The position numbers and the translations under genes are program-made. A stretch of DNA of 64,000 bases from Hericium rajendrae (lineage: Eukaryota > Basidiomycota > Agaricomycetes > Russulales > Hericiaceae): the NCBI GenBank assembly GCA_033439255.1, contig CM065888.1, positions 868,001 through 932,000 of the forward strand, given 5' to 3'. The notes under the pieces were generated by a model. The model was not told where the DNA came from. It made no database searches and was given only the letters and a program-made list of their open reading frames with translations. Of this stretch, positions 1-10,932 are shown in pieces; the stretch's first letter is position 1; each line of letters starts with the position of its first letter.

Positions 1-2414
1 CGCACCAGATACCCATACTTCTTGAAGCGAAGTAAATCACCCTGGCTCGGAGGGAGAGAGGAAAACACTGGGACGAGATAGCCATCGCTACCTCCCTCCA
101 TTGGTTGGACTCAAACAGAATCTGGTTTAAAATAGCACGCCACAGAGAGCGAAGAGGACCTTCTCCCACCCCATCTCCGCTAATAAAGATATTGTTAGTG
201 CCAAAGCAAAGGAGATGCGCAAAGTTGAAGGACTTACATCCGAATATCAGGTTTTCCAGCCATCAATGAAGCCTCCGTAAAATTTCTTGCCTGGATGCCT
301 TCCTCAAGCTGAGTAGGTGCGCTTCCTGGAGCTAAAAGGGCACAAAGAAGCTTCTGAAATGCATTTGCAGCCGCGATTGGAGTCGGAGCAGTCAAAACAA
401 GTGGGTCACAGTTTGAGGCCAAGGAAGACACCCTCTTCCTCCAATCTTGAAACGCATCACTGGCAGCTTGAATACGTTGGATCCAAAGTGCAGAGGAGTC
501 AGACGAAGATGAGGAGGAGCTGAATGACGTTGCTGTGGTGGAAGGTGTTGCTGGGATGGAAGACGGAGTGGAAGACGAAGCTGAGGGGGCTGCAAGAAGC
601 TCACGAAGAGTCGGAAAGATAGGAGAGGGAGGTGGAGAGCCTGAGAGAGCTGCGCTTGTATTAGTAGAGGAGGAAACAGTTGCTGTACAGGAGGAAGTCA
701 AGGCTGCAGTGGGTAAGGGCGTCATATCATGGGCAGTTGCACCCTGCAAAGTAGAAGGAGCTTCTCCCTCTAAAGTCGAAGAATGAGCATCTGTCCGAGA
801 AAAATACCCTGCAGGTCCCAAGTACGCAGAGGGCTGAGACGGTGAAATTTGAGATGTTAAAGCTGGCCGCCCCTGAAAACATGGGAATTAGCCTGTAATT
901 GAAGGTCAGGACTAAATAGACATGTCTTACCGCATGCATGGGTCCTATACTACAGCTGACGTAGCACTGCGGATATTCTGATCCCTCCTGGATAGAGACA
1001 GTCCGATGGCCATCCCAGCTACGGCGTGCGAGGCAAACATGTTGACCAGAGCCTTGAAGTGGGCCAACAATAACAGAACGAGTTGGTACTAAGAGCATAT
1101 CAGAAAATGCCTGAGACATGCAAATGAAACGCACCGATGAATAACAAAGAATATCCCTCGTACTTTCCTGTTGGAGCTGAGAAACGCTTTGCCAGAGCGA
1201 TAAGAGCCTCGTATGTCTGAGATGTAGGTGAGGCGGTGGAGGCCTTGAGCAGAACGCCCCTGCTGGGTGACCGTGCCGTTTTTCCAGTCCAAAGAAAAGT
1301 CCAGGGAAGCTCGCCTGAGGGAAGATCTCCCGAAGAAAAGGAGAGCTGAGCAGAGGAAAAATGGCTATTGATATGTTGGCTGAAATCGCCATAGGCCAGA
1401 TCTTTCATCCGACGGGAGACATTTACAGAGAACGCCAGACCCAGATCTTCAAACTGAGCGATGAGCGAGTTCACTTTTTGAATTGGAGGACCTCGAAGCT
1501 CAGAGAAAGCATCTTCGCTCTCCGTCTCTAGGATTCCAAAAGGCTAGGATAATTATCAGCAATAATTATGACATTGGTAATAAAAGAATTACACACCGGT
1601 TCTGCATGGATCAAAACGATAAACTTCAAGGTTCGCGTCTGATTGCGAGGACCGCGAGAAGATGCAGGTGCAGCTGGGCGAAATGGCATGCTCCCAGCAA
1701 CGTCGCTGAGGCGAGCAGAGGCAGAGGCTTGCGTACTAGAGCCAGCCGTGGAGAGTTGCTGATATCTTGGAAAGGGAGGCTGCGAGACGCCAGGTGGAAG
1801 GTGAGAAGCAGGTCCATGAGGGGCGAGGCGTCTTGCGTTAGGTGGACCCGGCATTGGCAGACCGGGAGGAGCCCAAGGCTGTAGGCCAACAAATGGGGAG
1901 ATGTCTGCAGATGACGGCAGAGCAGTACCCTGATCAGGAACAAAGCGCTGGGTGGAAAACGGAAGGGGTGGAGCAGGAGCAGGAGCAGGAAGCCTTAACT
2001 CGGAGGCCTCCTCATCGATGGGATGGTGCGTCCAATACGTGCCACCACAGATGCAGACAGAGCGAACGGTAGGGTTCCGTGCATTCTGTGCAATTTCATA
2101 TATATATATTATTTGGCGTCCTCAAAAAAATGGTACTCACAGTATGGAACATATCTCCACTAGCACAACGACGCGGTGCCAAGGAATCTCCATGCATGGC
2201 CTGGCTATGACCACAGGCGCATTCCTGATCGCCTTCCTGTTTTTTTCAGAGGTTCTGACTTCAGCGGAAGACATACCGACAGAAAAAAGCTTACCTGAAG
2301 AGGCGTAAATGTCGGGCACATCGAGCAGCCTCGACACGGGTTGCGAGTGGCAGGCATACTGGCGATGAGAGCAGTTGGGGGAGGGGAGCAAGCCAGGACG
2401 GCCCCAACTGGCAT
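1..2414 (-). CDS. Cys/His-rich agaricomycete protein, possible HECT-like C-terminus (C-terminal part off the window)
   Basis: Multi-exon minus-strand gene running off the left edge. Exons read as 2295-2414, 2141-2236, 1597-2085, about 1164-1543, 931-1110, 238-872 and <1-179. The start is ATG 2414 or, more likely, the in-frame ATG at 2357, just before the Cys-rich block. That block (NPCRGCSMCPTFTPLQ, then ECACGHSQAMH, then VCICGGTYWTHHP) is a C-x2-C / C-x-C-G-H / C-x-C...W-x-H array typical of a large agaricomycete-only family. A Pro/Ser-rich linker follows, then a folded region and a second Ser-rich stretch. The last visible exon has GEGPLRSLW, which recalls the glycine/proline turn opening HECT-like domains; that link is inference. 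All junctions join in phase except the one between about 1164 and 1110, where canonical sites leave the frame off by two bases, so the gene may be misread there or damaged. Function unknown. Confidence 0.55.
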
Positions 2415-3402
2415 GAAATGCCTTAGACCCTGTCAGCTGAAAGAGCATAAATTCGTTTTAATTACAGTCTTATCAAAAAGTTCGGTTTTCAGACCTAATC
2501 ACGTAGCTTGACATGCTTTGGATTTAGGAAACCAGATTTGAGCTTTGCTACAGGGTCCGAAAGGCAAAGCCATCTGCGAAACACGAGGCACGGCTGCAAA
2601 GTGGCAATGCTATTTCCCAAAACACAAGACTGGTGACGACAGATCTACCTGTCAATCCAATTCAGACGGGCAAAGCCTATCTTCAGCGCCTTTCAAAGCC
2701 AAAGCCTGATCTCGGCCGGTTCTAATCTATCACGCAAAGCCAAACGCTTCCCCGAAAGCATATCAATTTTGTCCGCTCCCGCCCCTCATACACCACACAA
2801 TTGGTCTAGCTTGGGGATACGTACGTATTTCAAGGACTGGCGAGAGCACTGGGTGCAATTGTATGAAACGTCGTCAACCGTTCACTGCAACGGTACGTGG
2901 CGTATGTAGGACAGTTGCCATGTTCACTGTTTTGAACCCAGCCTATCATTGTATAGGCGGAGCTCAAACTTCCCCGCCGCTTTTTGTCGGAGTTGTTCGA
3001 TGTCGAACAAGCCGAAGCAAGATATCTTCCCGGCTCTCTACTCGAGTATCGACGTATGTGTGTGCAGTACTACTTAGCACATAACCATAATCCATCGAAC
3101 ACTATTTACGACCGATTCCCTAGCCCTCTTCGACCGGCATATAGCTCTCAAATCCATTAATGCGAGTGTGCCTGATTTGGTCCTGGGGAGTTCATGACAT
3201 ATCGACTTTTCGTTTGTATGTACTTTTAGCTGTATGCTCTTCGGTTTTTCAAGTCTTCACCGTTTTCGGGCCCTACATTTGAAAACCAATACCTGAGGCC
3301 TGATGTTTAAAAGACCAATGAATACTCCGTAAATCGAGCCGTAAAAATCGTGACGCTGGTAAATTACACAATCCAATGCGTATCTTACATCCCAACCCCG
3401 GC
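2415..3402. other. intergenic, no gene seen
   Basis: About 1 kb between the start of the left-edge gene and the stop of the TMEM184-like gene. Only short unsupported reading frames are present. It should hold the promoter of the left-edge gene and the 3' end of the TMEM184-like gene, but no clear TATA box or repeat stands out. Confidence 0.5.
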
Positions 3403-5908
3403 TCAAGCCCACGGATTGTCCTCATCAGCGGGTATATCCACTCGTGCATGCACAGGCGGCGTATGCACCCTCGCAACCCTCGCATCCGCATCCTCATGCA
3501 CAACCTCCCCAAGCCGCGCCTCTTCCTCCTCGTCCACCTCCGCCACCGCCCTCGCAACCCGCCCCAAGTCCGCCTCGCGGCCCACACGCACGCGCTCCTC
3601 GCGCTCCTCCTCGATCTCCTCCGCGCGCTCGTCCTCCCCCGGCACGAACCGCCTTCGATACACCGTGCGCCGCCCCGGCCCGCGCACCGCGGGCTCGCCG
3701 TGTCGCCGCTCGCGACTCACGGCCGCCTCCGCCGCGCGCCCGTCCTCGACGACGAGGTCAACCGCGTCCGGCCGCGGCGACTGCCGCAACTGCGCGCGCG
3801 CCGGGCCGGGGCTGCTGCCCAGCGACGACGTGCGCGAGCGCGCTTCCGGCGGCTTCAAGTGGCGCGGGGAGCTCGACGCGCCTGAGGTCGTGCGCGTGGC
3901 CTTCGTCCACCTGAGCTTGACGTCGGACGGGTCGTCCTCAACGATGCGGTCCGCCTCGTAGTCGATGTGGCGCTCGCCCGCGGAGGCGTCCGAGTCGTGC
4001 CGCGTGCGCTGCGACGTCCCCAGTGCGCCGTAGCCGTTCGCACCCCCCTGCGCGCGCCGCGGCTGGCTCGGGCTGGCTGCGCTGGCGCGGTTATGGTATC
4101 CCGAGAACCAAGCGCTGCGCTCGTCGCGCAAAATGCGCTCCTCCTCGTCCCACATCTGCATGCGCGCGGCCTCGGAGCTCACGTCGATGCATGGGTAGTG
4201 GTAGTCCCCAAACAAATATTGCTTGCTGTCCTGGAACAGCGCCTCGTCCTCCTCGTCGACGTCCCCGAACGGCAGCTCGAAGCCGTCTGTGTCCCCATAC
4301 TCCGTCATATCGTCTTCATTGTGCCAGACGTCGTCGGCCTCGTGCGAGAGGAGAGGGGCCTGCACCTCCTCCGTATGGTCGCGCCCCGCGAACCGCGCGA
4401 TCGTGTTGCTGACGCCCCGCTCGACGCGCCCTGGCTCCGCGGGCTGCGGGAGCCAGTACTTGCCCTTGCCGCCTTTGCTGTAGCGCAGGCCTGCGCGGAT
4501 GCGGCGTTCGCGCCCCAGACCCTGGTGGATGTGTCCTTCGCTGGGCTCGAACTCGCGGTAGTCCATGCCTTTGCCGAATAAGGTCGCCTTGGTGTCTTCG
4601 ACGACGTCTTTGATTCCGAATGCATCGCGGATGGCGTAGAACATGGGCATGCGGCCGGCGAAAGACACATGGGGGTCCATGTAGTCCCTGTGCGAGAAGG
4701 CGTACATATGCGCGAAGGCGAAGATCGGCATCTCGAGACAGATGAGGGTATCCGTAAGAGCCAGTGAAATGTGTTCCTTGTCTGTATATGGACCTAGTTG
4801 CTTGATCGCACCAGCGGAGACCAATATGGAGATGGCGATTGATTGCCAGAAGGAAAAGAACAGGATGCCTTTGACACAGAGGAACTTCGGCATAGGACTG
4901 CAAGGATCGAGGGATTAGCTGCTGGTAGGGAGGCTAGGAAGTAGACACACACCGGAAAGGTTTTAGGTCGTCATTGATACATAACCAGAACATGGCCAGA
5001 CAATACAGAGCCAAACAGATACTGGCGTTGTAGACGATGCTGACATAGAGGTAGCCGGAATCGGCACGAAAGTTACCCTCGTTGTACTTTCCGGTTGCCT
5101 TGAGAATGAGAGTGGCAACAGCTAAAACCGGCTTCACTTGGACATACTCTAAAGGCCAGCTGAGTCGTGAGTGGGATAGAAGAAAAATACGAGTGGAATT
5201 CACGCACGCAGAATGCCTCGTTTAAGGAAAAGAAATGTGTGCGGATCACTGATATCAAGTTCCGGTTGAAATATGCTCATGGGGAAGGGCGGATGTTTTG
5301 GAGGTCTCCCATGCACAGATATGAGGAGTGATCGTTCGCCGCCGAGGTATCCCAGAAGTAGTTGGAAGAAGCAATAAATTACAAACGCCTGAACAACTGT
5401 CAGTCGCTGTGACAAAGAAAGGATGCGCGAATACGAACGTACCTCGTATATGTCGCGTATGACATCTATAACAAAGGCGGCCTCCAGCGAGAATAGCGAT
5501 ATGAGAGACGATATTGCATATATCGGTACCATTAGGATTATGCGTACGACCATTCTAAGACAATAGGATGAATGGAAATGTCAGTAGAGATTCAAGATTA
5601 GGCTCGCGACCAGCAGGTTACCATCGCTCGAACAAGGAGATATCACCGTCTCTGCTATAGTCTATGCCACCACGTAGCAGTTGCACGAAGAGCGATGGCC
5701 ATGCGATAGAACGAGACACACAAGAATTGCACACACACCTCTGAAGCATAGGCTTCCGGTAGTTCTTGACATGCAGATAAATGGACATGGAAGAGACCAC
5801 GGTGGCCACCAATGTCGCAGTGCCTGCGACGATGAGGATCGCGGGATGCAAAGCAGAGCCCGAACCTCCTCCTGGAACATCTAATCCAGCGCCATTCGCG
5901 TCGAACAT
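3403..5908 (-). CDS. TMEM184 / organic solute transporter alpha-type (DUF300) membrane protein
   Basis: Five exons (5739-5908, 5443-5554, 5208-5388, 4953-5148, 3403-4897) join in phase to 717 codons. The N-terminal part is a multi-pass membrane domain: hydrophobic spans lie near residues 22-46, 58-80 and 93-110, with more in exons 4 and 5. Family landmarks include MVVRIILMVPIYA, RDIYEAFVIYCFFQLLLGYL, HGRPPKHPPFPM, LKRGILQYVQVKPVLA and MPKFLCVKGILFFSFWQ, which match the TMEM184/LAZ1/OST-alpha family very closely. The last 300 or so residues form a hydrophilic, acidic and Arg-rich tail with little complexity, as in other fungal members. The family sits in plasma or endomembranes; the exact solute is unknown. 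The start at 5908 is the first ATG before the first membrane span. It is transcribed away from the unknown nuclear protein gene at 6668. Confidence 0.92.
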
Positions 5909-6667
5909 TAAAGCAGGATTGAAACCGCCCCAATGAACTGCTCGCTGAATCTTGCTAGAGTCTTCGACGCGGGGTAATTCTGCAAAGACACGGATCCCAG
6001 GGAAAGAGATGGACAATAAGAGCTCGCCAGGTAACGTTGGTAGGAGGAGAACGCGAGCGCGTATGATAGAGGAAGCTGCGCACTCAGGCTGCGCAATGAC
6101 GCGGAACCGGAGTGAAACAGTGTGAAACCGATAATTGATTAGATTGTTATTTAGTTTGGGCGAACAACCGTCTATCATTACATAATTGTTGCTGATAAGT
6201 CTCTGGCTTGTTGCTCGGAACTTAATATTGCTCCAGCACCAATTTCCCTCGTTTTCTTTCTTGCAATCGTCCATCGTCTTCAAAGCCTTGCTCGTCAATA
6301 CGTTACATCGTCTACTCTTCTTCAGGTAAACATAGGATGCCATATTCGTCTGGCTTCTTATGCTTTAGTGTGAAGAACTCGAGGGTTACATGCAAAGGTT
6401 CATCAAATCGTCCTAGAATCTACTGCGACGGGGAACGAGGAAATTGTCTCTGGTTGCTCATGGTATAAGTACTGGTAATTACCCACGTCTGTTGAGATAC
6501 TGATCAAAGCAGGTGGTTGCGTGTTTGAAATTATCCGAATGGTTTTAGACTAGGTTGAAATTGTCCTCAGGCTGGTGTCAGCCCTGGTCGATTTCGCAAT
6601 CTTTGCTGTAAAGGCTGCTGCACATTCGGTAATACATCTCCTTTCTACCCATTCATCCCCTTACACC
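5909..6667. promoter_or_regulatory. divergent intergenic region
   Basis: About 760 bp lie between the starts of the TMEM184-like gene (-) and the next gene (+), so both promoters must be here. The minus frame stays open upstream of 5908 for some distance, but its composition does not look coding and the resemblance to the family begins only after 5908. No certain regulatory motif was seen. Confidence 0.4.
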
Positions 6668-7660
6668 ATGCCCAAACTACCCACTCTAAAGCTGCCTTTT
6701 ACCCCAGTGCGAAAGCTCCTCCGCCTCGACCTCCTCAACCCCACCGCAGCCCTGGGGAAACGCCGCTCCTCCACCCGCTACCAGTCGCAAATGGCGCTGC
6801 CCTCGCGCCAGTCCGTCCGCTCGCCCTTCGACGTCGTCTCCTCGTCCAACAGCTACTGCATCGCCCTGCTCAACGAGGTCGAGGACGCCGTGATTGTCAC
6901 CGCGCTCGACGCGATCCCCTTCTGCTGCCACGCGGACCTCCTCACGATGACGCGCCCGCAGCTCGTCGGCGTCGCGCTCAAGCTCAACGCGCGCCTGCCC
7001 GTCGCGCTGCAGATCGACCTCGACCCCGCCCGCCCGGACGCATACATCCGCAACGCCGTCGAGCTGCTCGTCGGCCTGAAGCGCGTCGCGCCCGCCGCGC
7101 CCAACCCGCCGCCCGCGCGCGCCCTGGAGTCGCCGCTCGCCGCGCGCAGCCGCTCGCAGAGCTCGTACCTCTCCGTCGGCAGCCCGCTGGGCGCGGTCGC
7201 CGAGGAGGACGAGGACGCCGCGCCGCCCGTGCGCCCGTCGAAGAAGCGCAAGCTCGAAGGCGACGCCGGCCAGTCGGACCCCGGACTTCTGCTCACGCCC
7301 GCGACGCTCGTGCGCGCGCAGACGGAGCGCCTCGTGCTCGACGAGCCCGACAGCCCGACGCCGCGCCGCGTGCTGCGCGCGCTGAGCCACCCCGTGCGCG
7401 GTGCGGAGGACGCAAATGCGCTCGTCGACACGGCGTTCGTCACGACCAGCCGCCCGCGCCGCCGCTACCGGCCCAAGGGCTTCGTGCGCACGTCCACGCC
7501 GAAGAAGTTCAGGCCTGCGGCGGACGCGGCGGGGGCGGAGCAGGGCGGGTCGTTCGTCGCTGCGGACCAGAGCGAGTTGACGTTTGGGCTTGAGGGGCTC
7601 ACGATGCTGCCGGCTTCTGAGTCTGAGCGCTCCGGCATGGAGATTACGGTCAATCTGTGA
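6668..7660 (+). CDS. uncharacterised basidiomycete protein with a nuclear localisation signal
   Basis: Single-exon frame of 330 codons. I chose the ATG at 6668, in a CACCATGC context, over the in-frame upstream extension because that leader is not GC-rich coding-like sequence. The middle part (about residues 50-125) looks folded, with NSYCIALLNEVEDAVIVTAL, CCHADLLTMTRPQLVGVALK and a conserved-looking LPVALQIDLDP. The rest is Arg/Ser/Pro-rich and disordered, with a clear basic patch RPSKKRKLEGD. I do not recognise a named family. A nuclear, DNA- or chromatin-associated role is only a guess from the basic signal. Third-position GC is very high, as in its neighbours. It converges with pex19 across a 234-bp gap. 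Confidence 0.75.
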   Translation: MPKLPTLKLPFTPVRKLLRLDLLNPTAALGKRRSSTRYQSQMALPSRQSVRSPFDVVSSSNSYCIALLNEVEDAVIVTALDAIPFCCHADLLTMTRPQLVGVALKLNARLPVALQIDLDPARPDAYIRNAVELLVGLKRVAPAAPNPPPARALESPLAARSRSQSSYLSVGSPLGAVAEEDEDAAPPVRPSKKRKLEGDAGQSDPGLLLTPATLVRAQTERLVLDEPDSPTPRRVLRALSHPVRGAEDANALVDTAFVTTSRPRRRYRPKGFVRTSTPKKFRPAADAAGAEQGGSFVAADQSELTFGLEGLTMLPASESERSGMEITVNL

Positions 7661-7894
7661 AGTTTGTGTTCGTTCTGTCTGTGCCCTCTGCATCTTTTGT
7701 CTGTCGCGCTACATTGCCTGTCGTCCATGTTTCCTTTTTGTTATTCCTGCCAGTGACTGCTCGAATGTCTTTCTATACCTATACCACACGGATTCCATGT
7801 ATCCTACATAGTCGAAACCTCGCCGATAATATACACAATAAGTGCCATAATTTCACGCTAGGGTAACAGTACCACCATGCCTCGACCACACCGC

Positions 7895-9105
7895 TCACGC
7901 GACGACGCACCCGTCAGGTAAATTTGGCATACCGTCTGCACCGAGATCGAGGCCAGGTGGTAATGGGCCCATGATCTCCGCAGGCGGCGCACCGTAAGAT
8001 TGCATCTGAGGTGGTAAAGATGTCAGAACACTGGCGAGCGTAAATATGGAGAACGCACCTCTGTCATGAGAGTGACGATCTGTCCATTCTTTTCTGTATT
8101 TTCGTCCTTGTATCCAGGCTCGTCGAAGATGGCCAGGATCTTTACTATGCTCGCCTGCTGAGACACATAGCGTTTCTTATCCTCGGCACTGAGCGTCCCT
8201 GCATTCTTCTCAAGGTATGGTGGGAACTGGATCACAGAGATGAGATCCATTGGGAAAAGAAAGAACGGAAGACTTACCGATTCGTGTAGCTGCTTGAGAG
8301 GCTCGTAAAGAATGTCTTTGCTCATAAGTTGGCCCATCATATTCGCGAGTATACCTTCAAGCTCGCCGTCCCCATCTCCCTCTCCCCCAAGCTGCGCCAG
8401 CATCTTCTCAAGATCATCGGTCGGCGCCGCGGCGCCCGCCTATGAACAAATGATTAGATCAGGAGACATGACGAACAGCAAGGCCACGTACTCTCCCCTC
8501 CGCATCGCTCGCCTTGAGCCGCTCCATCGCCTCCCGAATATTCTTCTGGAACTCATCCTCATCCGCCTTCGCCTTCGGCCCTTCCTTCGGCCCCTCCTTC
8601 GCCTTCGCTTTTGCCTTCTCCTTCGGCCCCGCATACTCCTCGCCAATATCACCTACCCCGTCCATGCCCTCGACAAGCATCGCCTCCCACGCCTTGCGGA
8701 ACGCCGCCTCGCGCTGCCGCTCCTCCTCCGTCTGCGCGGCCTTGGGCGCGCCCGCGCCGTCCTTGGGCGCCTCGTCCTCGACGGCGCCGAGCTCGCGCAT
8801 GACGGACTCCATCTGCCGCGCAAACTCCGTCGCGAAGTCGGCCGAGAGGGGGTCATCGCCTGGGGGCGCGGAGGACGAGGCGGGCGCGGGTTGTGGCGAG
8901 GGCGCGGCCGCCGGCGCCTTTGCCTTCGCGTCTTTGGGGCTGGAGAACTCGTCTAGGATATCTGCACGGTGATGATGCGCGAACGGGCGAGCGCGTTTGG
9001 TTAGTCGGCAGGCGGGCGGGGCGAAGTGAGCACGCGACGCTCACCATCGAGATCGTCGACGTCCTCTTCGTCGTCGACGCGCGGTTTGCGTTTATCGTCG
9101 GGCAT
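7895..9105 (-). CDS. pex19: peroxisomal membrane protein import receptor PEX19
   Basis: Five exons (9045-9105, 8492-8961, 8278-8439, 8059-8226, 7895-8005) add up to 323 codons. PEX19 is the cytosolic chaperone and receptor that carries newly made peroxisomal membrane proteins to PEX3. The N-terminus is acidic (MPDDKRKPRVDDEEDVDDLD), as expected for the PEX3-binding part. The C-terminal half has the helical cargo-binding domain: EGILANMMGQLMSKDILYEP, SAEDKKRYVSQQ, IFDEPGY, then GPLPPGLDLGADGMPNLPDG. The protein ends in CVVA, a CaaX box, as in most PEX19 proteins, which are farnesylated there. Length and domain order are normal for fungi. It shares a 672-bp divergent upstream region with the secreted esterase gene. 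Confidence 0.95.
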
Positions 9106-9777
9106 GGTTATTAGCTTTGCGCTGTGGCCAGATTTTGGTTGCGAGGTGTACAAAGCGGGGGAGTGTTGGCGAGAACAAGGTGCGAACGCGAGCTCGACGT
9201 CAACTCGACATCGCGATTTCACGCGCCTCGGCTTTGCGCGGTCGGCGAACTTGACCAATCACAGGCTCTCTGCTCCGACCGTCGACGGCGACGAGCTCTT
9301 TTCCAAGCTCTTCCTCAGGACGACTGTCTTCAGGTCTTCTTTCGTGATGTGTCTCTTGACATGCTAATGTCGAAATAACTTCCAAGCGGGTACAATGTTA
9401 GAGCTTGCAAGGAGGAGCACAGATCCTTGCCACGACCTTCGTGCCTTGATCAAGGATTGTCAGGGTATCATCTAGCCCTTACAGCCCTCTCTATGCAAAA
9501 CTGCTCAGCTGTTGTTTACAAAAATAAAATGCCAATCCGAGAAAGCAATGCCTCCAAGTTGCGGGCACCGGCGGAAGCTGGTGGATGGATCGAAACGGCT
9601 TCATTCAGAGTTTCCTCTCCCCGTCTAAACACCTCACTGCTGTCATCTACTCTGGCCAACAGCTCTTTGCAGAGGGACCAGCTCTGTCTTAAAGTGCGGA
9701 ACGTCGTCGGATGACTGACATATAAACCACCTAACGATCCGCCAGGCTGAGACAAGATACCACTTGCCTCGCTCGTC
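9106..9777. promoter_or_regulatory. divergent promoter region of pex19 and the GDSL esterase
   Basis: The gap separates two divergent starts. A TATA box (TATAAA, 9721-9726) lies 52 bp before the esterase ATG, a normal distance for a fungal core promoter with a very short leader. No TATA is obvious on the pex19 side. No other gene is seen. Confidence 0.5.
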
Positions 9778-10932
9778 ATGCGTTCAACGTCTCTGCTCGT
9801 CTTCGCGTCTCTGCTCGCCATCGCACCCTGGCCGACGGCCGCAGCTGACGGACCCAAGAAAGGCCAGATCAAGAACCTCGTCACTTTCGGCGACTCCTAC
9901 ACAGATGTAGGCGGACCCGCTGGGTCGAGCAACAATGGCACGCAGTGGCCGGTCTATGTCGCAGGCTATGCGCAGGTCAACCTCTTCCCGTTCGCCCGCT
10001 CTGGGGCTGCGTGCTCCGATCAACTTACCCCAAAGGCGGGCCCGTACCTCGTGCAGAACGAGCTGCCAGAGTACATGTCCGCGACGGGCAACGGCAGCAT
10101 CAAGGTGAAGCCGGATGAGACCATCTATACCCTGTGGATCGGCACGAACGACCTCGGCGTGAATGCGATATTGAATAATGAGGTCAAGAACAACGCAACA
10201 ATCGTAGACGTGACGAAATGCGCCGTTGGCTGGGTGAACACGCTGTACAAGAACGGCGCGAGGCATTTCCTGTATCAAAATGTGAGTCGTCACCGCGATG
10301 AACAGGTGTAACCCGTTCGTTGCTGAACTGAGCATGCCATGCTCCCAGATTATTCCACTTCAGCGGACGCCGCTTTACCAAGTCGACAGCTACTTGTCTC
10401 GCTACTGGAGCGCGCCGCGGAACAGTACCGCATGGAACCTTATGATCGACCAGCTTGCAGTCGGGGGGAACGCAATCGCAGCGCTGATGCTTCAGGCCCT
10501 GCCCTCGTCGCTACCAGACGCCCACATCGGTCAGTCTGCAAATGAGAGGGCCCCACGCACGATACTGAAAATATATATCTAAGGTCTCTTTGACTCCCAC
10601 AGTCTGTTCAACGACATCCTTGACCACCCATCCAATTATCTCAATGGCAGCGCGCCATTGAATGTCACAGGCTCGGCGCATGGCTGCAGGTTCGATGTCT
10701 ATGAGTCCACCAGTGGTGTGGATGGCAATTGTACCGACGCAAAGGGTACGGCCGTAGACAGCTTCGCCTGGTCAGTTTTGATCGTTATTTCACATAGCGT
10801 AAGAGACGCTGATAATATCACCGAAGGTACGATGAGATACACCCGTCTGAACAGTCGGATCGTGTGGTGGCCCGGGAGATTGCCAACGTCATCTCAGGGA
10901 AGGGGAGTAAATGGGCGACGTGGTATAGTTGA
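9778..10932 (+). CDS. secreted GDSL/SGNH esterase, CE16 acetylesterase type
   Basis: Four exons (9778-10281, 10349-10529, 10584-10770, 10827-10932) give 325 codons. Residues 1-23 are a signal peptide (MRSTSLLVFASLLAIAPWPT, then AAADG). The catalytic Ser40 lies in VTFGDSYTD (block I), the oxyanion Asn in WIGTNDLG near residues 120-126 (block III), and the Asp-His pair in WYDEIHPS (block V) close to the C-terminus. This order and length fit fungal CE16 acetylesterases, which remove acetyl groups from xylo-oligosaccharides at non-reducing ends. It should be secreted and has several N-x-S/T sites. The exact substrate is inferred from family likeness, not visible in the sequence. Together with the GH71 gene it fits a plant- or wall-degrading lifestyle. 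Confidence 0.9.
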
